Below, one piece after another: positions 36,677 through 47,917 of a stretch of DNA of 64,000 bases. The stretch spans positions 27,705,556 to 27,769,555 of the forward strand of contig CM034298.1 of assembly GCA_019925795.1 (NCBI GenBank), given 5' to 3'. Numbering within the stretch: the first letter of the stretch is position 1; each line of letters starts with the position of its first letter. The notes under the pieces were generated by a model. The model worked only from the letters and a program-made list of their open reading frames with translations, made no database searches and was not told the DNA's origin. The position numbers were made by a program, and so were the translations under genes. This DNA comes from Dendrobium chrysotoxum (Eukaryota > Streptophyta > Magnoliopsida > Asparagales > Orchidaceae).

Positions 36677-37683
36677 ATCTGATGATTACTGACTTCTGAT
36701 ATTTGTCTGTTTTCTTCATTTTGCTTTTAGTTTTTTTGTTTGTTTTGATTGTCCATTTTACTTTAGAATTTTTCTTTTCCTGCTGATTTTAGTTGTTTGA
36801 TTTTCTTATCAGATTTGATTATTTTCTATTGATTTTCATTTGTTGGTTTTTATTTACTGATTTTTTACGTGTCAGTTTTTCTTCCTTCTTATTTTGTTTA
36901 CTGTTTACTCATTTCAAAATTAGATCACTGCTCACTACTACTGCTAAACTAGATTTCTAACTAAGAGTTTTGCCTTATTTTTGTTTGAAAGCTTGTAAGT
37001 AGTGATTGACTCCTCGTGATCTATTAAAGGGAAGAAACATTGATGATTATTTCTCTTCCTCTAACTCCTTTAATGGTGTATTATTTCTTTTAGATAAAAA
37101 TCTTCTTCAAAATTAAAAAGTTGGTTTTTGAAATAGAGATCTATTTTATCTTCCTATAGTAGTCTACCTCATATGAAAAGTGTTTTCAAAGCTTTAAATC
37201 ATTATTATATTTTTTTTAATCAAGTGATTGCACTTATCATATGATGTATGGTTTTTGTTTTGTGAATTACTCTTCTTTACTATAGAAAGTAAGTTTTATC
37301 GTCTCTTATGTCTGGAAGGTAATTTCACAGCTAAGATTCTTTAACGATTATGAAAGTAAGCAAGCTTATAAAAGATGCGCAGTGCGCCAAACAAATTGAA
37401 AAAGAGGCACAAAATGAGCCCAAAGCTGAAAGGATGCGAAATGTCACCAAACTGAAAGATACACAAAGTGTATCAAAAATCAAAAGATGCGCAAAGCACC
37501 AAAAAAATTAAAAAAGAGGCACAAAATGAGCCCACAAAGAAATAAGATTTCTTTCCTTTCAGATCTTTAAATGTCTTAGAAAAATCCATGTGCCACTTAA
37601 TATTTTCAGAAGCTTGGGATGAAAAATCATGATTTATGATTCCTTACTTTGTAATACTATTATATCAAATATTTTTCTGGAAC
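36677..37683 (+). other. C2 post-pol spacer, cut off at 37683
   Basis: No gene. It parallels H 47918-48915: TTCTTC/TTTGTTTG-rich tract, a conserved GAAGAAACATTGAT segment, then a 37371-37535 block of small AAA-loop hairpins and a segment ending TTTTTCTGGAACG. There the copia sequence stops and gypsy pol begins. The dyad array, env-like gene and 3' LTR expected next are missing. Confidence 0.8.
37371..37535 (+). repeat. C2 AAA-loop hairpin repeats
   Basis: Units of GATGCGCAAAGC / GAGGCACAAAATGAGCCC type. The clearest stem-loop is GATACAC-AAA-GTGTATC at 37458-37474. Related copies lie at 2645-2800, 25736-25880 and 48721-48774. Confidence 0.65.
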
Positions 37684-39410
37684 GTTAGTTCATTTGATGA
37701 TGACGAATTCTGTCTAATGATAACTAGTCATCCTGAATTTAAAAATATCCCTATTGAAGTCATTGATTGATTTGAAGGACTTTGTTTGGAGACTTTAGAT
37801 TATTCTGATGAACTTCAAGTTCAGGATGCACCCCCTAAATTCGAAGAAGAAGTTAAATCAATAGTTGATGAACTTAAAGAAATCAACCTTGGAACAGAGG
37901 ATGACCCTCGCCCCACTTTCATAAGTTCTTTGTTGAGTGAGGATGAGTATAAGGATCTAATTCAACTTCTCTCTGAGTTTAAAAATTGATTCGCTTGGAC
38001 ATACGATGAAATGTCGGGGTTGTCCGCTGACATAGCAGTCCACAAACTTGGAATTAACATGATGTCACTCCTGTCAAGCAAGCTCCATGACGCATGAGTC
38101 TGGAGATCGAGCAACAAGTCATTTCTGAAGTCAAGAAGTTGGCAGAGGCTGGATTTATTCGAGAAGAATAATATCCTTCTTGGGTAGCCAGCGTTGTTCT
38201 AGTTCAAAAGAAGAATGGTCAAATTCGAGTTTGTGTTGACTATAGAGACCTGAACAAGGCATGTCCTAAGGATGAATTTCCTTTACCAATCCCAGAACTC
38301 ATGATGGACATTACCTCTTCGCATATCATTTTCTCCTTTATGGATGGCTCATCTGGTTATAACCAAATCAAGATGGCCCCAAAAGATAAGAGAAACACTA
38401 CATTCAGAAGTCCTATAGGAATCTTTTATTATAAAGTGATGCCCTTTGGCCTCAAAAATATCGGTGCAACATACCAGCGGGCCATAACTCATATCTTTGA
38501 TGACTTAATACACAATCAAGTCGAATGTTACATTGATGATTTAGTTGTCAAGAGTAGAGTGAAAGAGGCTCATCTTTATGACTTAAGAATTGTCTTCGAG
38601 CGGTTACGCCGCTACGACCTTAAAATGAATCCTTTGAAGTGCGCTTTCAGCATCACGTCATGGAAATTCTTAGGTTTCGTAGTCAGGTGCCATGGAATTA
38701 AAATTGATCCTGTCAAAATTGAAGCTATCTTAAATATGCCGCCTCCCAAGAGTCTTACTCAACTGAGATCTCTCCAGGGCAGGCTGGTGTATACAAGAAG
38801 ATTCATTTCCAATCCTTCCAGAAGATGTCAACCATTCTCTGTCCTGGCTAAAAAAGATGCCAAATTCATTTGGGACGAGAAATGTCAAAATACTTTCAAA
38901 AATATCAAACAATACTTGACAAATTCACTAGTTCTGGCAGCCCCCATTCTAGGGAGACCCTTAATCCTTTACACTGCAGCCCTTGACGAATCTCTCGGGG
39001 CCCTTCTAGCTCAAATCAATGATGATGGGAAAGAGAATGCTCTCTACTACCTGAGTCGGAGATTACTTCCAACGAAAATCCGTTATCCTGCAATTGAGAA
39101 ACATTATCTTGCCTTAGTTTTTGCAGCACAAAAACTAAGACACTACATGCTTTCTCATCAAGTCAGTTTGATTTCCAGTATCAATCCCCTGCAATATCTT
39201 ATGACCTGGCCCACGTTGTCAGGATGTCTGACTCATTGGTCTATGATATTATTGCAATTTGAAATCACTTTCATTCCCCTGTGTGTTGTGAAAGGGCAGG
39301 CCGTCGCCGACTTCCTTGCTGCACACCCGCTACCGGCGAAATCTTCCCTAAACGATGATTTACCTGACAAGCAAATCATGAGTTTTGAGGAATCCAATAC
39401 TCAAACCTGA
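37684..39410 (+). pseudogene. Element T: Ty3/gypsy Tat/Ogre pol, pre-RT, RT and first RNase H
   Basis: Ty3/gypsy polyprotein fragment entered mid-gene. Pre-RT DELKEINLGTEDDPRPTFIS is followed by a stop at 37987, a frame change near 38090, then RT: VQKKNGQIRVCVDYRDLNKACPKDEFPLP, FMDGSSGYNQIKM, CYIDDLVVKS, RLRRYDLKMNPLKCAF and KFLGFVV. The RNase H follows (LYTAALDESLGALLAQ, YYLSRRLL). The wording KMNPLKCAF...RQFISN-type and the second RNase H downstream fit the Tat lineage. The frame closes at TGA 39408 where the family usually has tryptophan. Gag and protease are absent from the window. Confidence 0.88.
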
Positions 39411-39900
39411 GAAATGTATTTTGATGGTGTAGCATCCTCTCAATGGGGCAAAACACCTCAATCCACTATTCTTGGAAAAGTTGGAGACGGTCTGGTTTTT
39501 ATAGCACCGGATAAGGGAATGATGCACTTTTTCTACCATTTATCAGAACCTTATACGAATAACGAGGCTGAGTATGAAGCTTTGATAACTGGCTTGGAAC
39601 TTGCAATCCTAATAGAGATTAAAGAGATTAAGATCTATGGTGAGTCTCAACTGGTGATCAACCAGATTGCAGGGGGTCTTGAATCCTAAACTCCAGAAAT
39701 ATCACCAGTACACAATGCACTTGCTTGAGAAAATTGCCATTGTAATTATGTATAGGGTTCCTCATGGAAGCAATTCCTCAGCGGATGCCCTAGCAAAGCT
39801 TGCAAAGGAATTTGCTTGCCCAGAAGAAGACTTCATCCCTATAGAAGTTCAGGGTCGTCAAGTTCTGTCTCCTGTAGATATGGAGTACCTCAACAAATAA
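39411..39900 (+). pseudogene. T: additional (archaeal-type) RNase H of Tat elements
   Basis: Directly follows the TGA in the same frame: MYFDGVASSQWG, NNEAEYEALITGLELA, IYGESQLVINQIAG. A frame change in a G run near 39670 leads to a tail HGSNSSADALAKLAKEF. This duplicated RNase H is the known hallmark of Tat/Ogre elements. The residue usually D in the GDSQLV motif is E here, and the 3' frame is shifted, so the enzyme is inactive as encoded. Confidence 0.85.
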
Positions 39901-41199
39901 TCTTCCTAGGTCCTTTCTACCTCTTCAGTAATTGATGAAGAAGAAGATTGGAGACAACCAATAATCAAGTATCTGCAAGAAGGCAAGCTTCCCCACGACA
40001 GGTCTCTTACCAATCAAATCAAGAAACGTGCCCTATCATATGTACTAGTCAATGATACATTATATCGATGATCATTCGATCAGATGTGGCTCCATTATTT
40101 AGACAGATTAGAGGCCCTGAAGATCATTAACGAAGTCCATTCTGGACTGTGTGGTGCTCATCAATCAGGTCCTAAGATGAAAATGAAAATTAAAAGACTT
40201 GGTTACTACTGTCCTACGATGATTGACGATTGCATAAAAATTGTAAAATGTTTTCATCAGTGCCAGGTTTATGGTGTGGTCTTACATCAACCGCCTAATG
40301 TGTTGCATCCTACGATAGCTTCGTAGCCCTTTGAAAGTTGGGGCACGGATATCGTTGGGCCAATTGACCCTCCTTCTTCAAGGGGTCATCGCTTCATCTT
40401 AGCAGTGACTGATTACTTTTCAAAGTGGGCAGAAGAAGTTCCACTGAGAAATGTAACATCACACCATGTAATAAAATTCTTTCGTGACCATATTGTATAT
40501 CGATTCGGTGTGCCTCGCAGAATCATATCCAATTATGGGTCCGCTTTTAAGTCTACAAAAATTAATAATTTTGTAAGTCGCCATAGTATTGATTAGAGAT
40601 ACTAAACGATCTATTACCCACGTGCTAATGGATTGGCTGAGGCCTTCAATAAAACTCTGGTACAAATCATCAAAAAGACCCTGGATGATAATAAACGTCA
40701 ATGGGATGAGAGGTTGGTCGAAGCTTTGTGGGCCTACAGGACCACATATCGAACCCCGACCCAATCCAGAGCATTTGTACTAGTGTATGGGTCTGAAGCC
40801 ATACTCCCTCTGGAAATTCAAATCCCTTCGCTCAGAACTATAGTCTAGAATCAGATCACAATAGAACAAAATGCACAACTTCAACTTGAAGAATTTGAGG
40901 GTCTTAAAGAACGTCGTATCCAAGCCCAACAAAATCTAGAACTCTATAAAGCCAGAATGGTTTAAGCTCATGATAAGTTAGTGCAACCTAGAACCTTCCG
41001 AGTAGGCGAATTGGTCTTGGTTCTTCGGAGGCCTATCTTAGCCCAGCGAAAGCTCGGTGGGAAGTTTGAACCAACCTGGGAAGGACCCTTCGTAGTAGAA
41101 ACAGTCTACGAAGGAGGCTCGTATCAGCTAGTGGATTGTAAAGGAAATCACCCAATGCTTCCTGTAAATGGATGATTCTTGAAGAAATACTATGCTTGA
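39901..41199 (+). pseudogene. T: integrase, decayed
   Basis: Zinc-binding region HSGLCGAHQSGPKM...CPTMIDDCIKIVKCFHQC (40084-40270), then the core: SWGTDIVGPIDPP, DYFSKWAEEVPL, IISNYGSAF, PRANGLAEAFNKTL, LVEALWAYRTTYRTPT and SEAILPLEIQIPS. The second catalytic aspartate is asparagine (ISNYGS). Stops at 40324, 40594, 40846 and 40963. The C-terminal part FRVGELVLVLRRP, KFEPTWEGPFVVE and FLKKYYA ends at TGA 41197-41199. Confidence 0.87.
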
Positions 41200-41334
41200 T
41201 GTAGCTTGAATTTCAAATCAATGAAATTTTTAAATTTTGAATCTTTTCAACTCAGTCTTATTCAAGTTTTTCTTTTTAATGTTCTAGTTCTCTTCTTTTA
41301 AGGTCAGATATAAGTCACCATGCTTTCTCACCTT
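41200..41334 (+). other. T 3' untranslated region, part before H
   Basis: AT-rich, no gene. Its last 45 bases (AGATATAAGTCACCATGCTTTCT) continue directly into 52932 (AAGATTAGATTCTTTAGTGATGG). The joined sequence matches the repeat unit at 53306-53360, so H sits in T's 3' UTR. Confidence 0.85.
41330..41334. other. Target-site duplication of H, left copy
   Basis: ACCTT, repeated at 52927-52931 directly after the 3' LTR. Five bases is the expected length for copia integrase. Confidence 0.92.
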
Positions 41335-41584
41335 TGTTGCGAATCTGGTTTTGATGATGACAAACATGTTTCCAGTGTGTTTTGCTTGGCTAATCTGTTT
41401 CAGGCACAAAAGACCACGAGCCACTCAATTCAACTCAAGATCGGGTCCAAGTGTGTCAAATGTATGATTTTTCTTTTTATTGAGTCAATTATAATGTAAC
41501 TGATTCCCTAGCTAAGTAACCTTGCACACACACACTCAGGGAGAGAGATTGAGTGAATTAGAATTTCTGTTAAAATTTTGTTCA

Positions 41585-42262
41585 GATCGTCCTGGACGAT
41601 TTTCACATTATCCTGGACAATCCAGCCAAAACAGAAACCCTAATTAGGGTGACTAAGTTAAGAGGGTCTGATTAAGCAGATCGTCCTGGATGATCTCAGG
41701 ATCGTATGGGACGATATGCCCAAATCAGAAATTCTCAGCCGCCAGATCAAGTTAGGCAAGTTCTTATTTTTAGAAACTTGGTATGATCATCCCGGACGAT
41801 ACGTGTATCGTCCCGGACGATCCAGTACAATCATGCCTAATTTAATCTGGTACTTAAGGAAAGCAATTTATTTTTAGTTGATACGATCATATCATCCTGG
41901 ACGATCGTAGGATCGTCCCGGATGATCATGATCGTTCAGTGCATTTCAGCTGTACGTCCCGAACTGTGTTCAGGATGATTTGGGCACTTTTTGAACTAAT
42001 CGTACAGGACGATGACCCTATCGTCCTGTACGATCAAGTCATTTTTTGGTCGTCCAGCATAGATTTCTCTGGACGACCTGAACTGTCTTCTGGACAATTT
42101 TCCTCAATTTGCACTAATCGTCCCGGACGATCGCAGGATCGTACGGGATGATATGAACAATTTTTTCTACTGATCGTCCAGATGAGCCAGATCGTCCAGG
42201 CTGAAACAGTTGAATTTGAACTGATCGTACAGGACGATCTACCGATCGTGCTTGACGATCTT
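41585..42262 (+). promoter_or_regulatory. H U3 dyad array
   Basis: At least a dozen 15-bp dyads or close variants: ATCGTCC-T-GGACGAT at 41586, pairs such as ATCATCC-C-GGACGAT and ATCGTCC-C-GGACGAT near 41785-41822, ATCGTAC-A-GGACGAT near 41999, and more to 42262. They often come in pairs a few bases to ~15 bp apart, with pairs roughly every 100 bp. Enhancer or binding-site function is inferred from position. Confidence 0.75.
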
Positions 42263-42539
42263 GGCCGACCAGTTGAGATTTAGGGCAAATTTTAAGCCCT
42301 CCTTTAAAAGAACTTTTTCCAATATTTGGAAAAATCTTTTACTGCCTTCCTTCCCTGAGAAACCCTAGAGAGAGAGAGAGTTGGGAGAGAGAGAAGATCT
42401 TATGAGGGGGAGTTAGTGAGGTATTCACTAAGGTTGCTCCAAGCACGGATCAGAGTCGTCTTCTCCGCTCGTCGTCTTTCGTCTAGTCGGTGTTCGTCGT
42501 GGGAGGATCGTTCGCAAGAAGATCCAGGGTTCTCTGCTC

Positions 42540-42632
42540 GCTTCAGGTGGAAGCAAAAGGAGTTTGAAGGTTCTCTGCCTGCTTCAGGAGGAAGCAAAAG
42601 GAGGTCGGGTTCTCTGCCTCACCATGTGGTGA
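42540..42632 (+). repeat. H 5' leader hairpin array
   Basis: Three stem-loops: GCTTC-AGGTG-GAAGC at 42540, GCTTC-AGGAG-GAAGC at 42581 and TCACC-ATGT-GGTGA at 42619, each after TTCTCTGC and before AAAAGGAG. Same layout in the 3' LTR at about 52477-52570. Confidence 0.75.
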
Positions 42633-42991
42633 AAAGGAGGTGTTTGTACAGGCTTCTCCGCCTTGCTGTGGGAGCAAAAGGAGAGACACTTTTTGTTTAG
42701 TGCAATACCCAGAGGGGAGGCTCCGGGGAGTAGACGTAGGTCAAGTTGATCGAACCACTATAAAATCTGGTTTGCTTTTTTGATTCAGTTTTGCACTTTA
42801 CTTTTCTGATATTAACTGCTTGGGTGAATATCTGTGGTTGATCATTTCGTTCTTGTTTATGTATTTCCGCTGCTACGTATCGAAAAGATTTTCATTATTA
42901 TCATGAAATTTTTAAATAACCAATTCACCCCCCTCTTGGTTAGCCTCGGGACTAGTTCACTAGGGCTTAACATCCCTATCGAACTTTCAAG

Positions 42992-43003
42992 TGGTATCAG
43001 AGC
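42992..43003 (+). other. H primer-binding site (initiator tRNA-Met)
   Basis: Perfect TGGTATCAGAGC two bases after the LTR end. Confidence 0.95.
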
Positions 43004-43044
43004 GGGATTCAAAATTTAGGTTTAAAAACTTTTGAATTTGATCC

Positions 43045-44855
43045 ATGGCTAACTGTAATAATCGTAATACTGCTGAAGGATATTCTATTACAAGACCACC
43101 ATTGTTTGATAATATTCCTTTTGATTTTTGGAAAACACGCATGTCTACTTTTCTGCAATCTATTGATTATCGCATGTGGATGTTAGTTAAGGACAGATAC
43201 GAACCACCTTTTCGACTGATTAATAATGTGAAAACTGAATTGCCTTTTGCTGATTGGACGTTTGATGATTATGATTTAGCACAGTTAAATGCAAAATGCT
43301 TGAACTGTTTCTTTTGTGCTTTAAAATCTGAAGACTATATGCGTGTTTCTACTTATACAACGGGAAAGGAAATCTGGGATAGATTATGCATAACATACGA
43401 AGGAACAACTGAAGTCAAACAGACTGGGCTAAACATCTTGTTACATGATTACGAACTTTTTCACATGAAACCTAGTGAGACTATTTCAGAAATATACACA
43501 AGGTTCACTCAGATTGTTACCTCTTTGCATGCTCTAGGTAGAGAACTTACTAACTACGAAAGAGTGAACAAAATTCTTAGATGATTGCCTGCTTCTTATG
43601 ATGCTAAGATTACTGCTATTACTGAATCTAAAGATTTAAATACTTACTCTATTGACAGCTTACTTGGATCACTCATTGCTTATGAGCAAGGGGTGAACCA
43701 AAGGCAACTTGATGCAGGTGAACACAAGAGAGAGAAGATAGTGGCACTAAAGGCCAAAGATTCAGATGCTAGCACTTTCGGGTCTGATAGCGATGATGTT
43801 GCCTTAATCACAAGGCAATTCAAAAGCTTTCTAAGGAAGAAATATAAGAACTATCAGAAGTGGAACAAGGGTAAGTCCAATAAAAATTTTAAGGGTTCAT
43901 CTGAATCTGTTTGTTTTGAATGCAGGAAGCCTGGACATATTAAGGCTGATTGTCCAACACTTAAAGCTAACCCAAGCAAGGAGAAGGGTGAGGAGAAATC
44001 AAAGATCAAAAAGGACAAGAAGCGGATTCAGAAGGCATTCTGGGCAGACTCTGCATCCGACTCTTCTGAGACTGAAGCTGAAGAGGAGGAAACAAACTTG
44101 TGTCTTATGGTTGATGATCACCCTGGTCAGTCGGATCAGGAAGAGGTATGTGAGCTGACTTACGATAAATTATTTGAAGTTTCTGAAAGAATTCATACAT
44201 CGTATAGGAAGCTTAAGAAAACTCATGCTAGTTTGAAATTAGATTACTTAACTTTGCAAAAAGAGCATGATTCTGTAGTTAAAGATCATTCCACACTTGA
44301 TTCCAATCACATGTCTTTGCTTGATGAATTCGATGAGTTGAATAAAAAATATTCTGATTTAGTTTCTGAGCATGATTCATTAAAAACTACGCATGTGGAC
44401 TTAGAAAGAGCTTTTAAAGAGTTAGATACAATGGCATGTGAAGTAGAAAGTAGCAAGGGAACCTTGAAATTTGAAATTGCAAGTTTAAAGAAAGAAAATG
44501 AGTTTTTGAAGGTAAAGATCAGTGCTTTTAAAAAGAACAAAACACCGCCTACTTTTGAACAGTTTTATGCACCGCCACCTTTTGAAAAATCTGTTGCAAG
44601 TTCTTCAAACATGTTTCATATACATCTAGGAAGAGGCATTATCATCCACGTAGATTAGTTAACCCTTTTCCTGGTGTTAGATATTTTTCATGTGACATGT
44701 TAGGATATATTTCTCACACCTGTACTGTTCACCGTAGTACACATTGGGTGTGAAAACCCAAACTGCCTGTTTCACAGCACAGCACGCATGCATTGCATTC
44801 TTCTTTTCATAAGAAGGAACCCAAACCTGTTTGGGTTCCTAAGACTGACGTTTGA
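43045..44855 (+). pseudogene. H gag (capsid/nucleocapsid), broken by a stop and a frameshift
   Basis: Starts MANCNNRNTAEGYSI. Residues 1-180 form the copia gag core (FDNIPFDFWKTRMSTF, YRMWMLVKD, GKEIWDRLCITYEGTTEVKQ). A TGA at 43582-43584 interrupts it and the frame resumes. The first zinc knuckle CFECRKPGHIKADC lies at 43912-43953; an acidic, Lys-rich linker and a long heptad-like coiled coil (about 44150-44540) follow. A one-base loss near 44608 shifts the frame, and the second knuckle has lost its first Cys and its His (both Tyr). A TGA replaces a tryptophan near 44752. The original gag frame ends TGA at 44853. Confidence 0.9.
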
Positions 44856-44866
44856 TACTTTTATAG

Positions 44867-47800
44867 GTGTGCTCTCACACAAGACCTCGTAAGAGCATGT
44901 GGTACCTGGACAGCGGATGTTCTAGACATATGACTGGTGATGCAAATCAGTTCATTTCGCCGGAGGCTAGAGCTGGAGGCAAGGTTACACTTGGAGATAA
45001 CACCACCAGGAAGGTGGTAGGCTCAGGTATAATTGGTGATTCCAGGAATTTTATGATTGATAATGTTTTGCTTGTAGATGGACTGAAACACAACTTGCTG
45101 AGCATCAGTCAACTCTGTGACAAGGGATACAGCATCAAATTCCTGCCCACTGGCTGCATTTTAAGCTTAAATGATGAAGTTGTTTTGCAGGGGCTAAGGA
45201 TCAACAACGTCTACAAGCTGGATGTAAGTAGCATTAAATCTGATAATTTAATTTGCTTAAAAACTGCTGCTGATGAGTCTTGGCTATGGCATAGGAGATT
45301 GTGTCATGCCAGTATGAAAACCCTTAGGAGAGTCACCCAAAAGGACTTAGTTAGAGGTGTGCCCAAGCTTACGTTCACTAAGGATCACCTGTGTGATGCC
45401 TGCCAGTTGGGGAAGCAAGTCCAGTCCTCTTTTCACTCTGTTAAGGATATTAGCACCTCTAGACCTTTAGAAGTTCTTCACATGGACCTCTTTGGACCCA
45501 TTAGCACTGCCAGCTTAGGGGGGAGAGTCTATGGTTTTGTGATTGTAGATGATTATTCGAGGTTCACTTGGGTTAAATTTTTGTCACATAAATCTGAGTC
45601 ATTTGATGAGTTTAGATCCTTCTCTACTTGGATTCAGAAGAAGTTAGGATGTGAGATAATTACCATCCATAGTGATCACGGAGGGGAGTTTGAAAATGAA
45701 AGATTTGGAAGTTTTTGTGAGAATCATGGGATTAGTCACAATTTTTCAGCTCCTAGGACCCCTCAGCAGAACGGGGTAGCTGAAAGGAAGAACAGGACCT
45801 TAGTGGAAGCCACTAGAGCCATGCTTTCCGAGTATTCACTTCCAAAATACTTTTGGGCTGAAGCGGTGAACACTGCCTGTTATGTGCTGAATAGGGTGAA
45901 TGTGAGAGTCAAACTGAACAAGACACCTTATGAGATCATTAAGAGTAGAACTCCAAATCTGTCCCACCTCTATGTCTTTGGCTGTAAGGTTTTCATTTTG
46001 AACAACGGGAAGTCACCCTTAGGAAAATTTGACCCCAAATCTGATGAAGGAGTGTTCTTAGGATATTCAAGTGTGGGGAAATCCTTTAGGGTGTTCAATA
46101 GGAGAACTTTGGTGGTGGAAGAAACAACCCATGTAGTGTTTGATGAATCTGATCCTAAGGAGTCTAGATCTGAAGTAGAAGATGAAGAGATTATTTAGGT
46201 TACCCAAGGAGTTGGAAATACAAATTTGGAGAAAAGGGTAGAACCTCAAACCGAGTTGCCTAGAGATTGGAGATATTCTTCGAGTCATCCTAAAGAACTG
46301 ATCTTAGGAGACCCTTCTGAAGGTGTTAGGACTAGGCATGGACTTAGGAAGGAAGTAAACCATTCTGCCTTTATCTCAATGACTGAACCCACCAACATCA
46401 ATCAAGCCTTATCGGATGAATTTTGGATTTTAGCTATGCATGAAGAATTGAATCAATTTGTAAGGAATGATGTTTGGGAGTTAGTAGAAAGACCTAAAAA
46501 TCAAAGTATTGTGGGAACCAAGTGGGTCTTTAAGAATGAGATGAATGATTCTGGTGTGGTGGTGAGAAATAAGGCAAGATTGGTGGCTAAGGGGTATAAT
46601 CAGATAGAAGGGATTGATTTTGAGGAGAATTTTGCCCCTGTAGCTAGATTGGAAGCCATTAGAGTGCTACTAGCCTTTGCCTGTTATAAGGGATTTAAGC
46701 TGTTTCAAATGGATGTTAAGAGTGCCTTTTTAAATGGGGTAATTAAAGAAGATGTTTTTGTAGAACAACCCCCAGGTTTTGAGAGTTCCCAATATCCAAG
46801 TCATGTCTATAAATTAAAAAAGGCCTTATATGGATTAAAACAGGCACCCAGAGCTTGGTATGAGAGGCTTAGCACATTCCTGTTAGAAAGAGAGTTTGTT
46901 AAGGGGAGCGTAGACACCACCCTTTTTCTGAGGAGATTAGGAGATGACTTACTCATTGTCCAGATCTATGTTGATGATATAATTTTTGGATCTTCTGATA
47001 AATATTTATGTGAAGAGTTTTCTAAAATAATGAGTAAGGAGTTTGAGCTGAGTATGATGGGAGAATTGTCCTACTTTTTGTGGTTTAGCATAAGGCAAAC
47101 GGATGATGGAACCTTTCTCAATCAATCAAAATACACTAAGGACATTTTGAAGAAATATGAAATGGACAAAGCCAAGCCAATTAATACTCCCATGCCCTCC
47201 TCAGTTCAGTTAGATAAGGATTCAAATGAAAAATCTGTTAATCAGAAGAAGTATAAAGGGATAATAGGTTCACTGCTTTACCTGACTGCTAGCCGACCTG
47301 ATATCATGTTTAGTGTTTGTCTTTGTGCTAGGTTTCAGGCTGATCCTAAAGAGTCCCACCTGACTGCTGTTAAGAGAATTCTTAGATATCTTTTAGGAAC
47401 CCCAAACCTAGGAATTTGGTACCCTAGGCACAGCACCTCCTTTGAGATCATTGGATATTCTGATTCTGATTTTGTGGGGTGTAGGGTGGATAGGAAGAGT
47501 ACTTCTGAGACTTGTCAATTCATAGGACAGTCGTTAGTCTCCTGGTCCATTAGAAAATAGAACTCAGTTGCACTTTCCACTGCTAAAGCTGAGTACATTG
47601 CCTTAGGGAGTTGTGTGGCCCAAGTTCTTTGGTTAAAGCAACAAGTCTTGGATTTAGGAGTACCTGTTGGCACAATTTCTATTCTGTGTGATAATACTAG
47701 TGCCATCTGTATCTCTAAGAATCTAATCCAATATTCTAGGACCAAACACATTGATATTAGGCATCACTTCATTAGGGACCATGTTACAAAAGGGGACATT

Positions 47801-47917
47801 GAGCTACATCACGTAGCAACTGAAAATCAACTGGCTGACATATTCACTAAACCACTGGCCTTTGACTCATTTAGCATTTTGAGAACCAGATTAGGAGTGA
47901 TTGATATAAATGATTGA
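44867..47917 (+). pseudogene. H pol: protease, integrase, reverse transcriptase, RNase H
   Basis: One frame, two stops. From the GTG at 44867: protease WYLDSGCSRHMTG (D15), integrase zinc residues H142, H147, C176, C179, and integrase core D207, D270, E306 with 35 residues between the last two, as the family requires. TAG at 46196-46198 interrupts the linker; the frame reopens. RT has QMDVKSAFLNG (~46712) and YVDDIIFG (~46970), though YFLWF carries W where G is usual. RNase H has YSDSDFVG, then TAG at 47558-47560, then AKAEYIAL, CDNTSAICI and NQLADIFTKPL, ending TGA at 47915. All catalytic residues are present. Confidence 0.92.

Larger units (their letters stand above)
41335..42989 (+). repeat. 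H 5' LTR
   Basis: 1655 bp. U3 up to about 42300 with the dyad array, a TTTAAAAG box near 42303-42310, a leader with GAGAGAGAGAG (42368-42380), hairpins at 42540-42632, CACTATAAAAT near 42757, and a C tract at 42928-42933. Which of the two AT boxes directs transcription is not settled by sequence. Confidence 0.93.
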
